From Sulfurovum sp. (lineage in GTDB: Bacteria; Campylobacterota; Campylobacteria; Campylobacterales; Sulfurovaceae): DNA of 64,000 bases. The first letter of the stretch is position 1, and the number at the start of each line of letters is the position of its first letter. Below the pieces are notes generated by a model, which was not told the DNA's origin, searched no databases, and saw nothing but the letters and a program-made list of their open reading frames with translations. Positions 8,218 to 14,609 of this stretch are shown here, piece after piece. The translations under genes were made by a program, and so were the position numbers. Where the stretch lies: NCBI GenBank assembly GCA_027049035.1, contig JALTVI010000066.1:1-64000 (forward strand), read 5' to 3'.

Positions 8218-9129
8218 CTATTTTTTCTTCTTTTTCTTTGTCTTGCGGTCGATCAGATCGACGATCAGGTCAATCTTTAGATCGTTGAAGTCAAGCCCCA
8301 TCTTCTCCTGCTCCGGTGTAGCGAAAGCCGGGATACCGTTGACTTCAAGCACTACGTACTCCTCACGCTCGAGGTCGTAGATGATATCCACACCCGCAAT
8401 ATCCGTACCGCACACCTTGGCTGCCTTGATCGCAAGCTCAACCACTTCATCGTTTGGCTCACGTTTAAAGACAGAGCCGCCGCTGGTGACGTTGGTACGC
8501 CAGTCGCTTTTGCTCGCTTTCCTGCCGTAGCATCCGACAAACTTTCCGTCTACAATGTCGACACGGAAATCGGTATTGTCATATTTGACGAACTTTTCAA
8601 CATAGAAAAAGCGCAGGTCGGTCTGGTTGAGGAAGGGAAGCAGCATATTGAGCGTCTCTTCATTCTCGATCTTTGTAAGCCCTACCCCGCCCCAGCCGTC
8701 AGTCGGTTTGTAGACCATCTTCTTCCACTTTTTCATAATGCGCTCAAGATGCTCTGTATCATCCCGGTGACAGAGCTGAAACTCCGGTGTGGCAATACCG
8801 TGCTGCTGCAGCAGGTATGCGGTTTGAAACTTGTCTTCTGTCAGCGCGAAGGCTTCGTAGGAGTTAACCGTCGGAATGACGCGGGCAAGTGCCTGGTACA
8901 AAAAGACCTGGTACTGTGTCTGCTCTCCGGCGTTATAGGAGAAGAAGAGATCAAGCTTGTCGACCTTTCGTTTGCCGTGGTATATGTGCCCTTTCTTGGC
9001 TACGGCATGGCGCAGATTGATATCTGTCACCGTCTCAATGCCGCGCTCTTTGAGCCTTTTGACCATCTTCTCCTCGATCTTGTCACCACCACCGTTCTTG
9101 TACATCCACATCCCGATCTTTCTACCCAT
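8218..9129 (-). CDS. RimK-like ATP-grasp ligase
   Basis: This 303-residue ATP-grasp protein resembles RimK, LysX and MptN, enzymes that add glutamate or other amino acids to a peptide, protein or cofactor. The order of motifs is typical: an N-terminal pre-grasp domain; the LTEDKFQTAYLLQQHGIATP stretch near 95; KPTDGWGGVGL near 150, which binds ATP; DFRVDIVDGKFVGCYGRK near 208; TSGGSVFK; and the intact metal site VVLEVNGIPAF near 265. The C-terminus is a lysine run. It is the first gene of the two-gene ATP-grasp unit, separated from the second only by a MITE-like hairpin. An M20 carboxypeptidase is divergently transcribed 115 bases away. The amino acid and acceptor cannot be inferred. Confidence 0.85.
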   Translation of the reverse strand: MGRKIGMWMYKNGGGDKIEEKMVKRLKERGIETVTDINLRHAVAKKGHIYHGKRKVDKLDLFFSYNAGEQTQYQVFLYQALARVIPTVNSYEAFALTEDKFQTAYLLQQHGIATPEFQLCHRDDTEHLERIMKKWKKMVYKPTDGWGGVGLTKIENEETLNMLLPFLNQTDLRFFYVEKFVKYDNTDFRVDIVDGKFVGCYGRKASKSDWRTNVTSGGSVFKREPNDEVVELAIKAAKVCGTDIAGVDIIYDLEREEYVVLEVNGIPAFATPEQEKMGLDFNDLKIDLIVDLIDRKTKKKKKK

Positions 9130-9244
9130 TCGACCATCCTTGCAATACTCTGTTCTTTAATCTCTTATTTTACTATATTTTATTAAAATATCTTCAGTGA
9201 ATCATAACAAAAGTATTACATTTTCAAAAGAAGGCAGCAGCAGT

Positions 9245-10339
9245 ATGGACTTTCACGAACTAAAAAAGATCATCGAGATCAATTCATGGACAAAAAACAA
9301 AGAAGGGGTCGATGAAAACGGCGAAATTTTTGCCTATTGGCTAGAGGAGCTTGGCTATACGCTTACACGCTACCCAAGAGAGGAGGTAGGCGACCATCTG
9401 CACCTTACTTCTCCCCGAAAAGAGGGAAAGAAACTGCTGCTGCTTGGGCATCTCGATACGGTTTTTCCTCCGGGTACCTTTGAACAGTTCAAAGAGGACG
9501 ATGCGTGGATCTACGGTCCCGGCGTATGCGATATGAAAGGGGGCAACTACGTGGCTCTCCAGGCGCTTCGTAATGTCCACAAAACATTTGGAGCCATCCA
9601 CAACATCGACTTCCTGCTTGTCAGTGACGAAGAAACCGGCAGCGATGACAGCAAGCACCTCTCGGCAAAACTGGCAAAAGAGTATGACTACTGCATGGTT
9701 TTCGAAGCGGCGGGGGTACACGATGAAGTGGTCATTGGGCGCAAAGGGGTAGGCACCTTCTTCATCGACATCGAAGGCATCGCCGCGCATGCGGGCAACC
9801 ACTATGACAAGGGGGCCGATGCCAACCTCGAAGCGGCACTCAAACTGCAAAGACTCGTCGCACTGACAGACCTTGAAAAGCAGACCACCGTCAATGTCGG
9901 TAAAATAGAGGGAGGCATCGGTGCCAACACCATCTCGCCCAAAGCGAAACTCACTTTCGAACTGCGCTACACCACGACCGACGAACGTGACAGGGTTCTT
10001 GAAGCCATCGATGAGATCGTCAACACCTCTTATGTTGACGGAACAGAGTCCAAACTCTCCGGCGGCATCCAGCGTGACGTGATGCAGCCCACCCCAGAGC
10101 AGGTAGCCTTTGTAAAAAAGATAGAAACCCTATGCAGTGTCACCCTCCCCACCGAAAAGCGCGGCGGCGTGAGCGATGCCAACATCATTGCCTCACAGGG
10201 CGTCCCTACTCTGGATGGCTGGGGACCCTACGGTGACGGTGATCATACCATCCATGAGAGAGCAAGCAAAAAAAGCTTTGAAGAGCGTATTGCGCTGGTA
10301 ACACAGATTTTCGAACATTTTCTCCAAGGAGAGATTTAA
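9245..10339 (+). CDS. M20-family metallopeptidase, glutamate carboxypeptidase (CPG2)-like
   Basis: M20 enzymes are cytoplasmic dizinc exopeptidases; the carboxypeptidase G2 branch removes C-terminal glutamate. The zinc ligands and catalytic residues are present: LLGHLDTVFPPGTF (HxD), GVCDMKGG, SDEETGSDDS (the Glu-Glu pair), FEAAGVHDE and DGDHTIHERAS near the C-terminus. The dimerisation lid lies between about 170 and 280 and includes GIAAHAGNHYD. There is no signal peptide. The start at 9245 (MDFHELKK) fits the family; an ATG at 9197 would add 16 polar residues and is less likely. It diverges from the ATP-grasp unit and converges on the ComF-like gene with a 4-base overlap of ends. It may undo a bond made by the neighbouring ligases, but this is inference. 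Confidence 0.85.
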   Translation: MDFHELKKIIEINSWTKNKEGVDENGEIFAYWLEELGYTLTRYPREEVGDHLHLTSPRKEGKKLLLLGHLDTVFPPGTFEQFKEDDAWIYGPGVCDMKGGNYVALQALRNVHKTFGAIHNIDFLLVSDEETGSDDSKHLSAKLAKEYDYCMVFEAAGVHDEVVIGRKGVGTFFIDIEGIAAHAGNHYDKGADANLEAALKLQRLVALTDLEKQTTVNVGKIEGGIGANTISPKAKLTFELRYTTTDERDRVLEAIDEIVNTSYVDGTESKLSGGIQRDVMQPTPEQVAFVKKIETLCSVTLPTEKRGGVSDANIIASQGVPTLDGWGPYGDGDHTIHERASKKSFEERIALVTQIFEHFLQGEI

Positions 10340-10911
10340 CTCTCCACATCCGCAAGCGTCAGGGCAAAGAGTACATTGACACGGTGTGCGGCAAGTACCT
10401 TCTGTGCCTCCTGCAGCGTCGTGCCTGTGGTGACGATGTCATCGACCAAAATGGCATCGATCCCCTCTTCCCCCGTATAGACGAAGTATCTCGGATTCTT
10501 CAGACGAAACTGCAGACTCTTTCCCGAATAGTTCACGCGGTTTCTGGCACGCAGTACTCCGTGCAGGGGAATACACTCAGGTGCTTTAGCCGCCCGTGTC
10601 AGCTGCGCCACATGTGAATAACCGCTTTTAACATTCTCATCGATGCCGATAACATAGACCCTTCCCGCATCGTTCTCGGCAAACTCACGCATGAAAGGTG
10701 TAAATACCATCTTCCCAAGTGTACGGTAGATACGCCACCCTTCCGGCTTGTGTTTGGTAAGCAGCAGCCCTTCTATGGTCTCATAACGGTAGAAACTGAT
10801 GACATCTAGTGTTCCAACCTTACGGGTCTTCAGCGTAGGTACAAAGAGCGTCTCTTGGCACGCTTTGCAAACCACCGAAAAACTGAGTTTCCCGCAGCTG
10901 TAACAACGCAT
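10336..10911 (-). CDS. ComF-like phosphoribosyltransferase
   Basis: This 191-residue protein has an N-terminal zinc-ribbon (CYSCGKLSFSVVCKAC) and a type I phosphoribosyltransferase domain with the PRPP loop ILVDDIVTTGTTLQE near residues 157-171. ComF family proteins are linked to DNA uptake in competent bacteria, but their reaction is not defined. The DUF2905 membrane protein lies 9 bases upstream on the same strand. Start at 10911 fits the zinc ribbon. Confidence 0.87.
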   Translation of the reverse strand: MRCYSCGKLSFSVVCKACQETLFVPTLKTRKVGTLDVISFYRYETIEGLLLTKHKPEGWRIYRTLGKMVFTPFMREFAENDAGRVYVIGIDENVKSGYSHVAQLTRAAKAPECIPLHGVLRARNRVNYSGKSLQFRLKNPRYFVYTGEEGIDAILVDDIVTTGTTLQEAQKVLAAHRVNVLFALTLADVES

Positions 10912-10920
10912 GAGATTCTC

Positions 10921-11124
10921 CTAACGATTAAAAAACCACATCAATATCGAAACCACAGCCGAGACAAGCAGCATTGACGTAATGGGAATGAATACAAATG
11001 TATTCTCACCCTTGTAGCGGATATCGCCCGGAAGATTGCCAAACCAGTCAAGCAGTCCATATTTATACGCAACACCTGCAACGATGAGTCCGATGCCAAG
11101 ATAAATCAATACATTTCCATTCAT
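10921..11124 (-). CDS. DUF2905-family small membrane protein
   Basis: A 67-residue protein with two membrane helices (about 4-22 and 45-63) joined by a loop, LLDWFGNLPGDIRYKGENT, whose GNLPGDI motif is the family hallmark. Function unknown. A hairpin repeat lies 13 bases before the start codon. The ComF-like gene follows in the same orientation. Confidence 0.88.
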   Translation of the reverse strand: MNGNVLIYLGIGLIVAGVAYKYGLLDWFGNLPGDIRYKGENTFVFIPITSMLLVSAVVSILMWFFNR

Positions 11125-11137
11125 CTTTCACCCTTAC

Positions 11138-11160
11138 GGTGCGTGATTATGCACCCTACA
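11138..11160 (-). repeat. GTGCGTAATCACGCACC-type hairpin, copy 2
   Basis: Plus strand GGTGCGTGATTATGCACC followed by CTACA. It is nearly identical to the copy at 49965-49987 and lies 13 bases ahead of the DUF2905 start codon in the shared orientation. Confidence 0.85.
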
Positions 11161-11194
11161 AAAAAAGAAGCTTTCCACAGGAAAGTACACCAAA

Positions 11195-11231
11195 ATTCCT
11201 CATTCCTCATTCCTAATTCCTAATTCCTAAT
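11195..11231 (-). repeat. Heptamer array containing the sirtuin stop codon
   Basis: On the coding strand there are three AATTAGG units, two AATGAGG units and part of a sixth. The last codons of the sirtuin gene and its TAG stop (11213-11215) lie inside the array, so the array supplies the translation end. Confidence 0.85.
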
Positions 11232-12034
11232 TTTTCAACCGCTTCCACCGCTCCCATCTCCAGCCCAATCTCCGCCCCCTGTGCTTCACGCGGATTGATG
11301 CGGATGAGCGGTACCCCGAAGTGGCGTGCCACATCTTCGCTTGTCATACGCACCGTCGGCACTGCCGTACCGGCACCAAGTTCGATGACGGCAAGTCTGG
11401 CACCTTCTTCTTCAAGCATCGCCAGCCAGTTCTGGAATCTTCGGCTCTGTGCATCGGTACGGCTGCTCTCCCAACTCCAGTCACCGAACATCAAAATGTT
11501 CGGACGCACCAAAGCACCACACTCACGACATCGTGGCAGCGGCTCCTGTGCCCTGAAATTGTCGTCTATAGTTATGTCGACACCTTCCGCCGGCCATATT
11601 TTCCCTCGACAGTTCTGTGTACACTGCAGGTGGTGGATAGAGCCGTGACACTCTATAATGCGTGCCTCATCAAACCCTGCTTTCTGGAACTGTCCGTCAA
11701 CATTTGACGTAAAGACAAAATATTTATATTTTTTAGTATCACCCAGATTTCTTAGTACTTCAAATCCCCTGTGCGGTACGGTATCACGATAAAGATGGAG
11801 TCTGTGTCCGTAAAAGGCCCACGCGAGAGCAGGATCTTTTTCGAACCACTGCGGATTGGCCATCTCTTCAAATCGAAGCCCAAGCGCTTTTGCTTTGGGG
11901 TACGCACGCCAGAATCCTTCTACCCCGCGAAAGTCCGGCAATCCGCTGTCAACACCCATGCCCGCACCGGCAGTAATAAGCAGTGCATCGGCTTGGGCTA
12001 TAAGCTCTTTGGCTTTTTGAATCTTCTCTTGCAT
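11213..12034 (-). CDS. Sir2-family NAD-dependent protein deacylase
   Basis: Sirtuins remove acyl groups from lysines using NAD. The 273-residue sequence shows the NAD motifs AGAGMGVDSGLPDFRG (about 18-33) and FTSNVDGQF near 112, the catalytic histidine in ECHGSIHHL near 132, and two cysteine pairs for structural zinc (CTQNC and CREC). The stretch between GVEGFWRAYPKAKALG and YGHRLHLYRD, and the modest length, fit a bacterial branch rather than the classical CobB form. The gene stops within a tandem heptamer array, giving the C-terminus LGIRN. The toxin gene ends 3 bases upstream of the start codon, so a common transcript is possible. Confidence 0.87.
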   Translation of the reverse strand: MQEKIQKAKELIAQADALLITAGAGMGVDSGLPDFRGVEGFWRAYPKAKALGLRFEEMANPQWFEKDPALAWAFYGHRLHLYRDTVPHRGFEVLRNLGDTKKYKYFVFTSNVDGQFQKAGFDEARIIECHGSIHHLQCTQNCRGKIWPAEGVDITIDDNFRAQEPLPRCRECGALVRPNILMFGDWSWESSRTDAQSRRFQNWLAMLEEEGARLAVIELGAGTAVPTVRMTSEDVARHFGVPLIRINPREAQGAEIGLEMGAVEAVEKLGIRN

Positions 12035-12036
12035 TA

Positions 12037-12288
12037 TTAATATACCTCTTTTCTGTGCGCTATACAGATCACAGTAATGAGCAGTATATCGTTCTCTCTC
12101 AAATAGACGATCCTATAGTTGCCTGCTCTCTTTCTGAACTTGCCTTTGTGTTTGCCCTTTAGGGGTTTGTCGTTGGCAAAAATTCCCTTTTCAAGATCTT
12201 TTATTTTGTTGAAGATAAGCTGTTGATTCTCTTTATCGATCCGAGATAGCTCTTTGAGCGCATATTTTGGTACGATCACTCTATACAT
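12037..12288 (-). CDS. RelE/ParE-family toxin
   Basis: An 83-residue RelE-fold protein. YRVIVPKYALKELSRIDK, the central KGKFRKRAGNYRIVYLREND and the C-terminal ITVICIAHRKEVY match the RelE pattern, in which basic residues on the sheet and a C-terminal histidine or tyrosine cleave mRNA at the ribosome. The start overlaps the antitoxin stop by one base, typical of translationally coupled toxin-antitoxin pairs. Target not shown. Confidence 0.88.
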   Translation of the reverse strand: MYRVIVPKYALKELSRIDKENQQLIFNKIKDLEKGIFANDKPLKGKHKGKFRKRAGNYRIVYLRENDILLITVICIAHRKEVY

Positions 12289-12515
12289 CAGTCTAATCCA
12301 AGCTGTTTTGCTACCTCATCAAGGGAATAGACTTCCACATTTCCTTTTTTGACCTCATCGATCCTTTGATCGGACACCATTTCATCAAGCGTGTCGAAAT
12401 ATGCACTGATCGCTTTTTCAATCAGATAGGTCCTTGTCCTGTCCAGCTCCTGTGCGTAGTTGTCCAGGTCTGACAGCAGCGATTCGTCGATGCGTATATT
12501 GATGGGCTTTTTCAT
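12288..12515 (-). CDS. Ribbon-helix-helix antitoxin
   Basis: A 75-residue antitoxin. The N-terminus MKKPINIRIDESLLSDLDNY is a ribbon-helix-helix DNA-binding domain, and the acidic C-terminal half (DEVKKGNVEVYSLDEVAKQL) would wrap and neutralise the RelE toxin encoded next. It precedes the toxin in the usual order and probably represses its own promoter through the TTGTAG boxes upstream. Confidence 0.88.
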   Translation of the reverse strand: MKKPINIRIDESLLSDLDNYAQELDRTRTYLIEKAISAYFDTLDEMVSDQRIDEVKKGNVEVYSLDEVAKQLGLD

Positions 12516-12524
12516 TGTACCTCT

Positions 12525-12556
12525 TTGTAGGTTGTTGTAGATACATTATACTACAA
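12525..12556 (-). promoter_or_regulatory. Candidate operator of the RelE/RHH operon
   Basis: Two direct TTGTAG boxes at 12525 and 12535, and an inverted CTACAA at 12551, lie just upstream of the antitoxin start. The reverse strand contains TATAAT between them. This is a plausible autoregulatory site for the RHH antitoxin; no binding evidence. Confidence 0.5.
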
Positions 12557-12630
12557 AAAGGTCAATCATCCAAGTAACATAGCCTAACCCAAAAACCGTT
12601 ATACTTACAAAAAAGAGAGAAACAAGAACG

Positions 12631-12834
12631 ATGCTTCCGCAAAAAGACGGCAGAAAACGCCAAAATATAAAATACGGTCTCGATGTCGCCGTTGTACTCA
12701 AAGAGGATCAGGGTACCGGCAGGCTCACCTACGGCAAAGTACAGAAAATTCTCACCAATTCACCGACCCATCCCCACGGTATCAAAGTGCGTCTGAACAC
12801 CGGAGAGGTGGGACGCGTCAAAGAGATACTGTGA
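12631..12834 (+). CDS. YwbE-family protein (DUF2196)
   Basis: A 67-residue basic protein matching YwbE: RQNIKYGLDVAVVLKEDQGTGRL, then LTNSPTHPHGIKVRLNTGEVGRV. The fold is a small beta-barrel of unknown function, conserved in many bacteria. Its stop overlaps the GTG start of the next gene in a GTGA sequence. Confidence 0.9.
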   Translation: MLPQKDGRKRQNIKYGLDVAVVLKEDQGTGRLTYGKVQKILTNSPTHPHGIKVRLNTGEVGRVKEIL

Positions 12835-13286
12835 GACTCTTCATCGACGGGGATGCCTTCCCCAACCTGCTCAAACCCATAGTTCTTCGCAGTATTCAGC
12901 GGTTACAGATACCTACAACGGTCATAGCGAACAAAAGAGTTTCTATCGGTAACGCCAAGGAGATCGAGTATGTCATTGTCGACCAGGGGGCAGATGAGGC
13001 TGATCACAATATCGTTGAACGCTGCCAAAGCGGCGACCTTATCATCACTGCAGATATTCCGCTTGCTGACAGGGTCATTGCAAAAAGGGCACATGCCATT
13101 GACCACAGAGGAGAGCTCTACTCAACGGAGAACATTAAACAGTACCTTGCCATACGCAACCTGATGGAGAGCATCAGAGAGAGCGGGGAGATGACCAAAG
13201 GGCCAAAGGCATTCGGAAGCAAAGATGCCCATGCTTTCGCCAACCAGTTCAATGCCTTTCTGGCAAAACACGAAAGCTTCCGCTAA
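12831..13286 (+). CDS. YaiI/YqxD-family protein (UPF0178, DUF188)
   Basis: This 151-residue protein has the family signature: FIDGDAFPN at the N-terminus, VDQGADEADHNIVE near 47, then GDLIITADIPLADRVIAKRA and HAIDHRGELYS. The fold is PIN/NYN-nuclease-like with conserved aspartates, but no activity is established. Translation begins at GTG, overlapping the YwbE stop by four bases, so the two are coupled. It converges with the L,D-transpeptidase; the stop codons sit within the palindrome CGCTAATTAGCG. Confidence 0.88.
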   Translation: MRLFIDGDAFPNLLKPIVLRSIQRLQIPTTVIANKRVSIGNAKEIEYVIVDQGADEADHNIVERCQSGDLIITADIPLADRVIAKRAHAIDHRGELYSTENIKQYLAIRNLMESIRESGEMTKGPKAFGSKDAHAFANQFNAFLAKHESFR

Positions 13287-13302
13287 TTAGCGAAAGAGCT
13301 TC
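13272..13302. terminator. Palindrome between convergent genes, possible shared terminator
   Basis: CGCTAATTAGCG (13281-13292) is a perfect palindrome containing both convergent stop codons; flanking AAGCT and AGCTT extend it. No U-run is seen on either strand, so terminator function is uncertain. Confidence 0.35.
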
Positions 13303-14468
13303 CACTCATACCCGTAAACATCCGGACGCATCTCAAGCTTGCCGTCCTCCCCTATCCAGGCAGTATGGTACTCTATAAAGACAGGAATCTGCTCATCGAG
13401 CGTAATCCAGCGTGTCTTGCCGGGACGGTATTCATACCCAAGTTCATGCAGCAGGTCCATCGGCCGCTCCAGACGGATACAACCGTGGGAATAGGCTCTG
13501 CGGGAACGCTTGAAGAGCGATTTTGCCGGCGTATCATGCATATAGACATTGAACTTGTTTGGAAAGAGAAATTTTACCAACCCCAAAGCGTTGCGCCGGC
13601 CTGCAGGCTGGTAGAGCTTGCCGTCACTGCCGTAGCGAAGCCCAAGCCTTCTAAGCTGCTCCGGAGACTTATGTGCATACTCTTTGGCATAGATTGACGG
13701 CGGTACGTTCCATGTGGGATTCTCGACAATAAACTTCATGTTACGGTTGAAAACCGGGGTCCGCATTTTCGGTTTTCCCACAACTGTATTCATATCGAGT
13801 ACCGGGTAACCGTCACGGTAAAAGTACATATGGTACTCCGGAATGTTTACCATTACGTATGTTCCCGGTTTTTGCTGTGTAACACGCTCTATTGTCAGGT
13901 TCTTTTTGATCTTCCTGATGATCGTATGGATGGGGGTCTTGAGTGCACGCTTTGTCTGCGGCCCAATCTCACCGTCCACGGCAAGACCGTTTCTGCGCTG
14001 AAACTCCAAAAGCGCCTCTTCAAAGGCGTAGTCACGCTCGGGGGTCTCATCCAGTCCCGCATCGTACAGCAGATTAAAAATACGCTTCATGCGGACGGTA
14101 TCTTCAGCATCATTGCCTTTGAAGTGCGGTGTCACATACTGCTTTTCTATTGTGTAAAGATAGTCAAGATATTTTCTAAGGCTTTCGTAACGCTCCGTGT
14201 GCGGCAGCTGTTCCATGGTGAACTCATAGAGTCTGCCCTCCTGTTGCGCACGGTAGATCTGTTTTGGCGAGAGATAGCGGAATGCCCGTCTGTCTCCCCT
14301 GAACATACTGAAGTTCAAATTGCCGTTGAGCAGACACGCAGCTATCTGGTAGTCGTTCTTCTTGTTGCAGACCGAGTAGCGCTGCTGGTATGCCAGCAGT
14401 CTTTCATCTACAGCGGCTGCAGAGAGAGTCAGTGATGCAAGCAGGAAGAGTGAGAGTCGTTTTTTCAT
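13287..14468 (-). CDS. L,D-transpeptidase (YkuD/YcbB type) with peptidoglycan-binding domain
   Basis: A periplasmic enzyme that forms 3-3 cross-links in peptidoglycan or attaches proteins to it. A Sec signal peptide (MKKRLSLFLLASLTLSAAA) leads to an N-terminal region with Cys residues, a peptidoglycan-binding helix bundle near 140-175 (EALLEFQRRNGLAVDGEIGP), and the YkuD catalytic domain from about 200. The active site is RAYSHGCIRLERP near 330, with the Ser-His-Gly-Cys-Ile-Arg core intact. Length (393) and order fit the YcbB branch. No partner gene is adjacent. Confidence 0.9.
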   Translation of the reverse strand: MKKRLSLFLLASLTLSAAAVDERLLAYQQRYSVCNKKNDYQIAACLLNGNLNFSMFRGDRRAFRYLSPKQIYRAQQEGRLYEFTMEQLPHTERYESLRKYLDYLYTIEKQYVTPHFKGNDAEDTVRMKRIFNLLYDAGLDETPERDYAFEEALLEFQRRNGLAVDGEIGPQTKRALKTPIHTIIRKIKKNLTIERVTQQKPGTYVMVNIPEYHMYFYRDGYPVLDMNTVVGKPKMRTPVFNRNMKFIVENPTWNVPPSIYAKEYAHKSPEQLRRLGLRYGSDGKLYQPAGRRNALGLVKFLFPNKFNVYMHDTPAKSLFKRSRRAYSHGCIRLERPMDLLHELGYEYRPGKTRWITLDEQIPVFIEYHTAWIGEDGKLEMRPDVYGYEWKLFR

Positions 14469-14609
14469 AAAAGATTTCCAGTCACTGAAAACATTCGGGG
14501 GTCACAGCATGCCCCGATATTTCAAATCAGCAATAATTTCCTTGAATTATAACATAATCAAATTATGTTAGAATAGCCATAAAGATTTCTTTATAGAAGG
14601 CACTAGACG

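Noticed and set aside
11195-11231. CRISPR-like repeat arrays
   Set aside because: Heptamer units have no spacers and are far too short for CRISPR; no cas gene is present.
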